A DNA stretch of 64,000 bases from Odontocerum albicorne (lineage: Eukaryota > Arthropoda > Insecta > Trichoptera > Odontoceridae), in assembly GCA_949825065.1 (NCBI GenBank), contig OX463846.1:16588205-16652204 (forward strand), in the 5' to 3' direction. The translations under genes were made by a program, and so were the position numbers. Positions 21,830 to 32,200 of this stretch are shown here, piece after piece. The notes below the pieces were generated by a model, which made no database searches, was not told the DNA's origin, and was given only the letters and a program-made list of their open reading frames with translations. How positions within the stretch are numbered: the stretch's first letter is position 1; each line of letters opens with the position of its first letter.

Positions 21830-23160
21830 CTAACTGAAGACCTTAAAGGAAAATCAGAATTGAATGCTTTTAAAAAAAAAATAATTTATATCTTCTTCAA
21901 TAATAAAACGAAAGGTATTTACGATACCATTTGTGAACATGACGAAATAAGTGTTTTCTTAAATTAGAATATATTTTATAAATCATAATTATTTCTTAAC
22001 TCTTCTGCAAATTTATATAGAAGTTAGGAGTATGGAATAAATTAAATATAGGCACAATACATATACAATATGAAATGCAAAAAATACCATATTTTTATTT
22101 TTCGGGTTTGCATGAGCGAAAAAAAAAACATTTTATTGCTGAAGTGTTTCTAGTTACGTGTTATAAAAAGTGTTATCGTTCGACTGCTAGAAAAGTACGA
22201 TTGACGGAAAAAAACATTCTTAAAAATATCTTTACCCTTTTCATTGAATTATAAAATTATTTTTACTATGTTTACCATAAAAAAAACCATTCAATACGTA
22301 TTTGAGAAATGTATTTAACTTTTGATCACATCACTTATCAATTGCGTATGAAAAATCGATGACAGGTCTGTGTATTGTCACGTTTATATAACATCCTAAA
22401 CAGATCTGCCACACCTCAATATCTAACCGAAAACGTTATGGAATCATATTTTTTTTTCAAATAACGAATAAACAAACTTAACTTTCAAATAACGAATAAA
22501 ATAAATATTAGGCCAGCTTAATGATTTTTGCATTTTGAATATTCGTCTTTAAAAATGTTCCATATAAGCCATAATAATGCGATGTCATGTTTCGTTAATT
22601 ATCACAAAACAGGTATAATGTGGGTCGGATCCTTTTTTTTGCATAAATATCCCTTTTTTAAAGAAGGATATAATTGTTTAAAAAAAATGATATATCGATA
22701 TTAATTATAATTCATTAATTTGCATGATAACCCTTCAACATATGCGAAATGGTGATTTTAATTTATTGAAGAGCGTGGTCGGTAGATAACGTTTTCTTTA
22801 GTCCCATTAATCGATCTTTTGTATTCGTTATCGTACATATTTGGAATACTAACCCGTGCGTGAAGAGGCAACCACTCTCAAAAACGTTTAACACATGTGA
22901 ATATTATTATCACACGATTCGTTTCATAAGATTATTACCCTATATTTTGTAGGTACCTTTTTAAAGTGGAAGTCAAGCGACTTACCAAATAGGCTACGAA
23001 TGTTGTCATAGTGAAATACCCAAAGAATCATAGAAAGTCCACATTTTTTGACAAACGCTCTTACTCGGGAATCGAATTTAGTAATAATTAAAATATTGGT
23101 AACAGGTTATAAAAACTAATAAAGCAATCAACTTTTTTAGAACACTTTTATTTTGAACAG
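21830..23160. other. no feature seen
   Basis: AT-rich sequence. A small direct duplication (tttcaaataacgaataaa twice) lies at 22456-22503. The 95-residue plus frame at 21680 overlaps the RT in antisense and is not supported. Confidence 0.35.
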
Positions 23161-23332
23161 TTTACTCTTGAAAGTTTATTGCCATATAGCAATCTCTTCA
23201 AACTTATCAGAACGACGTTAAAGAGGTCTGAGTGAATGTCTAACTGAAACCCTTTTTAATTAAATTGAGCAAACTCGCAAGCACCGAGCTGGAAGACAAA
23301 CGTCTTACCAACTAGACTACGGGGTTAAATTT
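23160..23332 (-). repeat. tRNA-headed SINE copy
   Basis: On the minus strand: a head with gtagtctagttggtaagacg (A-box position), a degenerate B-box region, an AT-rich body with ggtttcagttagac, then ctgataagtttgaagagatt and the attgc-loop-gcaat stem (23178-23193). Complete in layout. Confidence 0.75.
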
Positions 23333-24330
23333 AAAACTTTACAAACATGTTTAAAAAAATAATAGTCCAGCCAAATAATATGTTTTTTTTTATGATTATA
23401 AGGAGTCCAATTATGATAAACTAGATTTTTTTTACTAGCTGCTTTCTATGCAGTCAAGATTCTTAATTTAACTACTAGCTACTGTAATTAATAATCGTAC
23501 CCTCGTTGTCGGATTGTTTCTAAACAGTGACTTAAAACACGTTATATCTCTTTTCATTGTCGTTCTTCACAATTTTCATTATTAAATTTTTTTCCCAATC
23601 CTTGATATCATTCAAAGTTTTTCTGTTCCTTTTTTGTATGTATCATTATATTGATTCTAAGGAACTCTTTACTTATCTCTCTTTAATACCTGTTTGTATT
23701 TTTTATAACATTTTCTGTAACAGATAGCCATCTGCCAATAAACCGCCAGACGGTGATACATACAAAACAAGTAAAATATTAATATTGCATCATCAATAAT
23801 TTTTTTTCATTATGATAAATACAGTACACAATTATAATTACCTTTAGGACGAGCTGTAAGGGCAGCACACGGCCCTAATAATCTTGGAAGTTACATGAGA
23901 TATGAAAATTGTGAAAAGGTTAAAAAATATTCTTAATTGAGGACATTACATACTTTTTAAAAAATATTTTGAATTTAAAAAAAAAACTAAAGTACGTTCT
24001 CAATATAGTTGTCCTAGCTAGAAAAAAAGTATTTGGAATTGTGAAAACAATGTCGTACATTAGTTAAATGTCTAAAAATAAAAATTGTTTTCATAAAATA
24101 TTACTTCTTGTTTTAGTAATGTAGCGTGTTTTTCGTGGTTTTCTATTATCCTTTTTTTCAAACCTCCCCGCCCGCTTTTACCTCTTTGCTTTTAATGTTA
24201 TTGTTAGATTTATTTATATAGATTATAACTTTATTTATATAGATTTATTTATTTAGATTATAACTTTCGTTCAGAATGGTGTTTTTAATCACATAAATCT
24301 CTCACATTTAATTAAAAAAATATCAAACAT
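23333..24330. other. no gene seen
   Basis: AT-rich. A small duplication of 'ttatttatatagatt' units lies at 24210-24262. Nothing else recognised. Confidence 0.35.
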
Positions 24331-24375
24331 CTGACAATTTTTCTCACAACATATGGTTGTGAGAAAAATTGTCAG
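24331..24375. repeat. perfect 20-bp inverted repeat, 5-base loop
   Basis: ctgacaatttttctcacaac at 24331-24350 is exactly complementary to 24356-24375 around atatg. It lies just upstream of the 3' end of a minus-strand RT scrap. Confidence 0.95.
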
Positions 24376-24399
24376 TTGGAAATAAATCTGTCATTTTAT

Positions 24400-24745
24400 A
24401 CACTGCACATGAAGGGTTTAAATATTCTTCTTCTTGATGTAGAGTTTGAATCTGTTGTTGCGAAAATCATTCCTGCGCACCAGCTGTCTCTTCACCTTTT
24501 TTGTCGTTCATGCGATAATCTGCGAGGATCTCGTGTACCGTCTTCTCTACCTGCTCCATCTGACGATATCCCCTGTTTCGCAGATCTGTCGAATATGAGA
24601 GTTTCTAACCCTACCTTTGCGAGATTTTCCTGTGATGGTTCGTAATATTTTCATCTCGGATGTTCGTTCTATAGTAGTTGTGTCGGCTTTGGTTCCAACA
24701 TGATAAGTCGTGATCAGCCTGACACAGGTATTTTATTTCTTCAAA
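24400..24745 (-). pseudogene. non-LTR RT C-terminal scrap
   Basis: The minus-strand frame gives VGTKADTTTIERTSEMKILR, then TITGKSRKGRVRNSHIRQIC and GDIVRWSR before a stop. This matches the thumb/C-terminal region (E-KMLR-ITG-T-DRVR-E-IR) of insect non-LTR RTs. Catalytic domain absent. The 89-residue plus frame over it is antisense shadow. Confidence 0.72.
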
Positions 24746-25500
24746 CTTTCCTATCGATTATTTTGTTTTGATTTTCTAGATTACATATTTGAGACAATCA
24801 AGTATTGCACTTGTTTTATTGTTTTAAATAAATCAATATAATAAGTTATATTTTAAACAATCAGGTTTATTAAATGAATATACAAAATAATACCTACTGA
24901 TTTTGCTGAAGGAAAATTGGTCACTTTACCTACAAAAATCCCTTTTTAAATAAATTATGTAGATAAGTATTGTAAATAACACTTTTTGCTATTGTAGTTC
25001 ATTCTCCATTTGTTTGGAAGTCATGCCTTCCTTAAGTCATGTCTTCCTTTTTCAATCGAAAGTAATCGGCAAAGAATCGAACAATGCAAATTGAAATTCA
25101 ACGAAGCGTGCACAGTTCAAACAATGGGGAATCATCCACTGTCGAGCGATCTGCTACGAGTATTTGTTGGCTGGCCAGACCATTTACTTTTGGGATGCTT
25201 TGTGTTCTTTATGCTCTTTATTATCAACTGCTATACGATATACATTTTATAAGAAAGGAAAAACTGTTCGCTTTTTTCTCCTTCCCACTTCATTTTTAAC
25301 GAGTTCCTGGTGTATTTGTAGAGGGTTTAAATATTTGTGTTTTTGTATTGTTAAAAATGAATTGTTGATTTAACTCAGTCTTAATAAGTTGTTTTGAACA
25401 TGTAATAAATGATTTGTATTTTTTTACATTAAAAAATATAATATTAACCTCTTCATCTTTGTCTTCTATATACGTTATTAATTTTTTTTTATTTTGACTA
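24746..25500. other. unassigned, includes overlapping ORFs without motifs
   Basis: Between 25010 and 25373 three plus frames overlap, with a serine/cysteine and hydrophobic composition. None has recognisable motifs or clean splice context. I see nothing that supports a gene. Confidence 0.3.
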
Positions 25501-25534
25501 TAAAATGTTTATATATTCTTTTCTTTCGATAGTC

Positions 25535-26008
25535 TTACAGCCCATATCGAGCTTTGGCCTCCGTCAATCTTCGCCTCCAACTCCTCCTGTCTTCCGCCTC
25601 GACCTTCCAATCCTGCGCCTGCAGCAGCCGGGTTGCGTTCCTCTCAACTTCGTCCTCCCATCGCAGCCTTGGCCTGCCCACTCTCCTCCCACCCGGGTGT
25701 CCTTCCAGGATTATTTTAGATGCTCGTGATGACGGTATTCTCTGCACATGTCCGGCCCATCTCAATCTGCTCAGTCTGACATGTACAGATAGCCTGGGAG
25801 CTTTGTAGATATTATATAGCTCGTCGTTGTATTGTATTCGCCAGGTTTCGCCATCATTCACGGGGCCCAAGATCCTACGTAGTACCCTTCTCTCAAAGGC
25901 ATCCAGCAACTCTGTGGATTTAGCTGTCACTGTCCATGCTTCATATCCATATGCCACCACTGTTCTAATAATTGTTTTGTACAGGATGACTGGTTTTTCT
26001 ATGGACAC
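25535..26008 (-). pseudogene. non-LTR RT C-terminal domain, open frame
   Basis: A 157-codon open minus frame reads LYKTIIRTVVAYGYEAWTVT, then ERRVLRRILGPV, a segment with RLSRLRWAGHVQR, PGGRRVGRPRLRWEDEVERN and RRSWRRRL. The order is that of the RTE-like C-terminus (YG-EAW, LRRI-G, RWAGHV-R, GRP-RW-D). It is 5' truncated but has no stop or frameshift, and it is clearly richer in GC than its surroundings, so it is a fairly recent insertion. The catalytic core is missing. Confidence 0.87.
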
Positions 26009-26012
26009 TCCT

Positions 26013-26115
26013 GGACAAGGTTAACTATATATTCTACATAAGGTAAACTTATATATTCTACACAAGGTAAACTAGGCTCTTCGCAATATACTATATTCTA
26101 CACAAGGTAAACTAA
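26013..26115. repeat. short tandem repeat, about 24-35 bp units
   Basis: The phrase tatattctaca(c/t)aaggtaaact recurs three times and a partial acaaggttaac precedes them, with one unit lengthened by aggctcttcgcaatatac. It starts right where the RT fragment ends. Confidence 0.8.
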
Positions 26116-26689
26116 CTCTTTGCCTGTTCTGAGCCGACTTACACCCGCGAATTTCACACATAAAAATCCAACGATTCCGAGCTGCAGTCACTCGTAAGAT
26201 TTGATGACTACATTAAGATATTATATATTATATTTGATGTATTTCAATTACATATCAAAAACTAAAGAAATTTATAGCGAAACCGGCCTGCTTAACATTT
26301 GAAAAATAATTGCGTATTTAATTACAATTGATTAATTAATTTTTTTTTAACTCCTTGTTGCTTATGTATTTTTATAAGGTTTACGTTGTATTGCACACCC
26401 TTGCTAATTTACTGGAATTATTTATTATTATTAGGGTCGAATATGCAGCCCTAACATGTTACTCCCCATGACGAGCCTTTCCTGGACCCTCTCGGGAACT
26501 GTCTACAGGTCCAGATTAAATATTTCCTCGTGCAGCCCCTTCATCTGCCAATTTCACGTCCTTTTTAGCATTAATATTTCAAATGATCCTCTAATTGCTT
26601 CTCTTTTACGGCAAATCTCAAGAGTTTAAATTATAAGTAGGTTATTTTAAAATATAAATATTGTATATTTAATACAGAGGTGGCATACA

Positions 26690-27505
26690 ACTGATGAATG
26701 GGAATGTGTGTAGATTGCTACATGATAGTGTTAGCTGAGAACGAGGATAATTTATAGTGTCTGATACGTAAATTGTATGATAAATATAAAAAAAAAGATC
26801 TGAAATTGAGTGTTATGAAATCCGAAGTCATGGTAATATATGGATGAGCAATAAAAGATTTAAGCTAGTTGAAGAATTCTGCTGTTCAGATAGAATTCTT
26901 TTATATGATGGAAGAGTTACGAAAGATGTCAAACAACGTGTAATAGGATACAAATTCAATGGGGCTCTAAAACATATATAGGTATACTCACACACAAAAA
27001 ATTTGTTAAGATGATAGTCCACACCAGTATTTTAGTAACACTTTTAATGTATGGGAGTGAATCGTGGACGTAGAAAAATATTTAAAAGAAGCAAATAAAT
27101 GCTGCAGAAATGATGCGTGCACTTAGAAGAATATGTGAGATGACATGTATGACTGAATGTGGAATTAAGTGATTAGAAATGAATGTAAACTTAAGACAGA
27201 TGTGTCGAGTAAGATCAAGAATGGCAGTCTTAGATGTTTTAGTCATATATAGCAAATTAATGAAGAAAGACTAATAAATATGAGTTGAGGGCGTGGGAGA
27301 GGAAGATCAAAGAAACTATGGATAAATCAAATGAATTACATTTTGAAAGAAAATGTAAGAAGTAAGAGAAATCGTAGAAGTGGTATGGATGTGAAAGAGG
27401 CGAAATATGTATGTCAAGATATGAACGTCTGGCGGTATGTTCTCTCTGCCCACCCAGCAAAGAGACAGCGTGATGGTATATTTGTAATTTATGATAGTGT
27501 ATTAA
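26690..27505 (+). pseudogene. non-LTR RT (family B), degenerate longer copy
   Basis: Pieces in all three frames, in the expected order: ADDSVLVAENEDNL-like catalytic region (about 26692), KLSVMKSEVM, LLYDGRVTKDVKQRV, LLMYGSESWT (about 27040), INAAEMMRALRRIC, GRGRGRSKKLWINQ-like basic block, and near the 3' end GMDVKEAKYVCQDMNVWRYV followed by LSAHPAK and gcgtgatgg. This is the most complete family B copy in the window and serves as the reference for the shorter tails. Frameshifts and stops throughout. Confidence 0.78.
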
Positions 27506-27520
27506 TCGATCTCAGAACAG

Positions 27521-27741
27521 GTACAGTACCCGGTGGAAAGTAATACACATCGGGCTTAAGAAAGAGACTGTCGGCCATAATCGGTTAACTTCGGCTTTGT
27601 GGAGCGTCGTCTTTGTCATTCATACACGTGTTCCGTCGCGATTTGTCAGTGGTTACCGGACCGGACTGTGAAGTTACCCGATTATTCCCGACAGTTTCTT
27701 TCTTAAGCCCGATGTGTATCACTTACCGCCGGGTACTGTAC
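27521..27741. mobile_element. MITE with about 70-bp TIRs
   Basis: A 221-bp element whose arms are complementary over about 70 bp with scattered mismatches; both start gtacagtacccgg and share cacatcgggcttaagaaaga. The four bases acag lie on both sides (27517-27520, 27742-27745). A TA is also available at each end (TA-CAGTACCCGG), so a TA target duplication cannot be excluded. No coding capacity. It lies directly after an RT tail. Superfamily undetermined. Confidence 0.88.
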
Positions 27742-27904
27742 ACAGTCTAGTGAGATGGTTGATGCAATTCAGATAATTAAATTTATTTAATGGTCTATAC
27801 CAAAGTTATTCGTGGTTTTACAATCTTCCCTCCGATTTTACAATCTTCCTTCCCTACAATTTCCAAACTACTGCCGGTTATTTTTACAACTTTGCTTATA
27901 TAAC

Positions 27905-28235
27905 TTATTTGTTGAATAAGATTAAGATGAGCATGGTGAGATGGTTGGGTATTTAAAACGAATTAATGAAGAAAGACTAACAGCAATATGTACAAAGCAC
28001 ATGTGAGTGGAATACGTGGTAGAGGAAGACCTAGGAAAGTATAGTTAAATCAAGTTAATTATATTTTGAAAGAACGAAATGTAAAAAAGTCATGGTAATC
28101 TTAGGAGTTGTATGAGATGGTGTAAGAATGTAGGAAAGGGGAAATATGTGTGAAATAGGAAATTCTGAGATAGGCGATCTGCCTTCTCTGCCTACCCCAA
28201 AAGGGAAAAGGCATGATGGGTGTGTATGTTTGTAA
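27905..28235 (+). pseudogene. non-LTR RT tail (family B)
   Basis: Reads EMVGYLKRINEERLTAIC, then EEDLGKYS and later ctgcctaccccaaaagggaa with ggcatgatggg. It matches the C-terminal third of the 26690-27505 copy, with frameshifts. Confidence 0.68.
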
Positions 28236-28539
28236 TACCTTTGTGGCCGTAAAACAGTGCCATAAATTTTCTGGATTCTCCAAACTTCCCATGTCTTTTT
28301 TACTGCTCTTGAAGATTATTTTCGTAAATCTTTCTTCTTTTTTCGTGACCAAACCACCTTTTTGTTCCTTTCTTCATCTTTGGTGTGCCTTCTTATTTCA
28401 ATCCGCATTTTTTTCTTACGTTCTCATTATTTTTTTTCAATAGTAGAAAGAAGACGTGATCGAGAGTATTTTTACCCTATTTATTTAACAATACTTCCGT
28501 CACGTTTTTGCAACATCCAAGTTTGGTTTGCATATCTCA

Positions 28540-28775
28540 TTGGAGAATGCTCAGAATTTCTTGGTATCATCGTATATTGAGAAAAAAATTCCACTTTCAA
28601 AAATTAATATTGATGGGCGAAATCGAGAAACGACGCAAAATCGGCAGAAAGTGTCTATCTAGGTTATTCAATATTCGTGAATGGACAGGTGTCCAGACAG
28701 ATGAGGATATGTTATATGCAGCCAAAGATACTCGTATAGATATTTTCATAAGTGTCTACGTAGAGAAAATCTAAC
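28540..28775 (+). pseudogene. non-LTR RT C-terminal scrap (family C)
   Basis: RMLRISWYHRIL is followed after a deletion by LILMGEIEKRRKIGRKCLSR and LFNIREWTGVQTDEDMLYAA. This is the same basic block as at 21437-21829 (K-E-RR-GR--SWLRNIR-WTG). The deletion removes the RRKLEYLGHV segment that relatives have between these parts. Confidence 0.78.
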
Positions 28776-29257
28776 ACGGTACAATAAGAAGGAAACAATA
28801 GAAACATTATAAATATAAGAAAAGCGAGAAATTTCTTACAATCAACCCAGCTCGAATAAAATTACAATGCACAAAGGTACTCTCATTGACCAAAGACTTC
28901 TTTAGTCAATAAGGGTACCTTAACCAACTGAGAGTATAAATAAACAGCAGAGTATAAATTATGCCCAATATTAATCCGCTGCTCTGTACAGATGTCAACT
29001 CGTTGTTTAGGCCTGAATTAAATCAAAAGTTTTAACCCTAAATGGAACGTCTTCTTTAAATTTGTTTTTGTATTGTATATTTCTTATAGGAAATACACCC
29101 AGACTAGGATGATTTGTGCCATCATGTTAATCCAAAACTACTACTATAAGAGAATTAATATAATTAATGAAGTTGAAATTTTTCGAGGCGATTTAAAGTT
29201 TCAAAAACTTCACAATTCATTTAAGTTGAAATGTTTTGTTGGAGAAAGAAACATATC
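28776..29257. other. no feature seen
   Basis: AT-rich. A short inverted phrase ggtactctcattgaccaaag / ctttagtcaataagggtacc at 28875-28918 forms a hairpin. The 72-residue frame at 29073 has no recognised motif. Confidence 0.35.
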
Positions 29258-29328
29258 GTTCATTGAATGCGGCAAATATATGGTTCATTGAATGCGGCAA
29301 ATATACGGTTCATTGAATGCGGCAAATT
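29258..29328. repeat. three-unit 25-bp tandem repeat
   Basis: gttcattgaatgcggcaaat plus atatg/atacg occurs three times in a row with almost no divergence. Confidence 0.92.
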
Positions 29329-29705
29329 AGTAAATCCCATCTGTTACGTAAAGGTCAACCGAAAAACGAATAATCTATAATCTCATCATCCAGATTTTCA
29401 ATCAGGATCCTCAACAATACACATTCTTTAAAGGTGACTATCCACCGCCCATTCTCATGATTGATACTTCCATCTGGTTCATTCTTGATATTTTAATTCA
29501 CGATTTCAAAGGGACACATTTCTGAATTCATTTATATCTAGATCCTTTATTAACACGAGTTATATATACCCTACTCCAAAGATCATCAGTGCCAAGTATC
29601 GTGTTAAATTTTATTAAAAATATCTGTTATTGGTTAAGAAACATCAGATAGGGGTTGATCGATTGAACGTGCTTCCTTTACCTAGGAATCGTCATATTCA
29701 TTATA

Positions 29706-29916
29706 GTTCGGAAATTCTAGGATGAGTCCTGTGACAGCTTACAAATTTGCCCCAATACAACCTTATGTAATGTATTTACCTAAATAACTTGCTATTTATT
29801 AGAATTGAGGCTTATATTAAAGTTGATAAAATAATTAAAATTACTGAACATCGTTACAAGGTTGTATTGGGGCAAATTTGTGAGCTGTCACAGGACTCAT
29901 CCTAGAATTTCCGAAC
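29706..29916. mobile_element. Tc1/mariner-type MITE, 59-bp TIRs, TA duplication
   Basis: 211 bp long. Arms 29706-29764 and 29858-29916 match at 58 of 59 positions and start gttcggaaattctaggatga. TA lies at 29704-29705 and 29917-29918. The interior is about 90 bp, AT-rich and non-coding. The near-identical arms imply a young insertion. Assignment to the superfamily rests on the TA and the TIR layout; no autonomous partner is in the window. Confidence 0.92.
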
Positions 29917-29929
29917 TATGCCTATGATA

Positions 29930-31440
29930 CCAACGTGTTAAGGAATGCAAGCTAGATTATCTGTTATTTGATTTCAATTGGAATAACTTGGCTTTGATTG
30001 AACAAATAATTACTTTGTATGAGTTACTCAAATAGAAATTGAATACCGGAAATATAATTAAGAGCATTTAAAGAATTAACGAAGACAATTTTTGAAAAAT
30101 GTAAATATTTGGCAATTTTAAGAGTTCCTTTATTTATTATGATAATGTCGTAAAAGTACTTAAATTGTGTTTTTTTTAATAATGAAATAAAAACTATGAA
30201 TTTACATAATTTTTAATGAAAGAAATGCTTGATTAGTAATTTTTTAATTAATTTTCAAACTTCAAACTGTTTGTTGTAGGGCGAACCAGAACACCTAATT
30301 ATTTTACAGTTAATTACCTTTTATGAAAAAGAGCACTTTGATATGGTTTCAGCGTATAAAAAATATGAGTCTGAAAACATAATTTTCATCGTAAACGTGA
30401 GTAGCAGTGGTGGACGAGGAAGAATGAGAAAATTATAATTGGATCAAGAGAAACAGGAGTTGTATAAAAAGATGTATAAATGTTGACAGAGTCGGGATAA
30501 GGATGGAACAACCGATGCACTAGCTCTGCAGTGTGCAAAATTGGTCCAACATTTATTTTTCCCTTCATAAACTTCACTTCAACATTTATAGTTCATTCAT
30601 TGTGTTGTCAATGCCCGTAACGTGTAGTGTATGAACATAACTAATTGTGTTGTTCATTTTAAGTAAACCAAAAGTAGTCAAAACTTGTATCAATATTAAG
30701 ATCTAGTCTTATTGACGAAGTCATATTTTTATTGTCATATTATAATAGTCATATCACAAGTTTAAATGAATCGATGATTTTATTATTCATTAACATTCGT
30801 TGTCTGGAGTAATATTTCAATTTTATCAATCTTTGTCTGCTTCAAAATTATAGAAATATGGGTTGCGTATGTAGCTTAAGGAAACACTTGACGACAACTC
30901 ATATTTGAGAGGTTCATTCATAATGTATGATTATAAATGAACACTAAATACCAGCACTATACTCCACCTAAAGCCGAATGTGTTTATATCACATATCGGA
31001 AAATCTACAAAAGTTTTTTTTAGTTCGTCTCCCCTGGGAAAGTTTTCTACGGTTTTCTTATCAAACATGTTTTTCTAAATATATGATATACAGATGTGGT
31101 GAAGTATTTCATCTAATGACCGCAGCAACTGCCTTATCCTATTCGTACACTTAAAATGTTTTTTGTAATATGTTTAATCGGTCAATTATACAAGTAGTGA
31201 ATTCGAATTCCGAGTCAGGGGCCCTTTGAGGAAAATCTCTCTAAACAGCGCTATATAAATTGTACTTTTATTGTGATTTTTATTCAATATGGTTAGATAC
31301 GCCTATTCTCTCTATTGAACGTTAGATTTAGAACGATCTCAATCGCAATAAAGCTATATGATTTTGCCGCGCGGAAAACTCGAAAAATAAAAGTGTTCTT
31401 GAAATAAAATAAATGCCTGACATTTTATTTTCTTCTGTCA
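29930..31440. other. no gene seen
   Basis: AT-rich. A weak RT-like phrase (GGRGRMRKL, then LDQEKQELYKKM) at 30405-30480 is too short to assign. The 63-residue minus frame at 30386 is not supported. Confidence 0.35.
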
Positions 31441-31444
31441 ATTT

Positions 31445-31640
31445 ATTTTGTGGTGTAAATGGACAGTATTTTGTGGTGTAAAGTGACCATATTTTGTGGT
31501 GTAAAAGGATCGTATTTTGTGGCGTAAAGTGACCGTATTTTGTGGTGTAAAGTGACCTTATTTTGTGGTGTAAACTGACCGTATGTTGTGGTGTAAAGTG
31601 ACCGTATTTTGTGGTGTAAGCGACCGTATTTTGTGGTGTA
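31445..31640. repeat. nine-unit 23-bp tandem repeat
   Basis: attttgtggtgtaaagtgac plus cgt repeats about nine times with one to three differences per unit and one 22-bp unit. Non-coding minisatellite. Confidence 0.95.
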
Positions 31641-31964
31641 AAATAGATTTTAACTTTGGAAGACTGGACTAGAAATCACCCAATTTACGAGGAGAAAATG
31701 TTGCAACAATTTGACCTATTCCTGAAAGTGTTTAGAAAAAACATTTACGTTAAGGGGCCGCGTTTTTTAATGCGTGCCTCAGGCGCCAAACTTCGTTATC
31801 GCAGCTCTGGATATTAAAAAAGCGAAAGATCTTATGCAAGAAAAGTCTGGCCTTTTTTATTTTTAACTTCCACGACAGGAAATTGTGTGAGATAGTATTT
31901 GTGTATGAATATTTTATGTAAAATCTGTCATGAAGACCTAATAAAAAAGGTAATATAAACAATC

Positions 31965-32065
31965 TTCACCATCACGCCACACCCCTATTGGGGTAGGCAC
32001 ATATAACATATATCTACTTCATTCTATCCTGCCACACATATTTAGCTTCTGCCACGTCTATACAT
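31965..32065 (-). repeat. family B 3'-tail fragment
   Basis: The complement reads tgcctaccccaatagggg then tggcgtgatgg, the 3'-terminal words of family B copies at 20.1, 27.5 and 28.2 kb. Confidence 0.55.
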
Positions 32066-32084
32066 AATATATATAATCTCCATG

Positions 32085-32200
32085 TGCTTGTCAGTAAGAC
32101 GCTTGTCCTCTGACCTCGGGTTGTGGGTTCAATTCCTGTTGGTACCTCGGTATTTAAAAAAGGGTTCTCAGCCTTCTTTTCAGTATTTTACTGTATACAA
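32085..32200 (+). repeat. tRNA-headed SINE, 5' part
   Basis: Head with cttgtcagtaagacgcttgt (A-box position) and gtgggttcaattcctgttgg (B-box), followed by the ggtacctcggtatttaaa body. The 3' stem-loop tail is absent. Confidence 0.7.

Noticed and set aside
25010..25373. Three overlapping plus frames, possible secreted or membrane peptides
   Set aside because: Hydrophobic runs in AT-rich DNA. No signal-peptide logic, splice sites or homology I can name.
25510..26035. 10-bp target duplication (tatatattct) around the 25.5-kb RT fragment
   Set aside because: The right copy lies inside the short tandem repeat that starts at 26013, so the match is probably repeat-derived.
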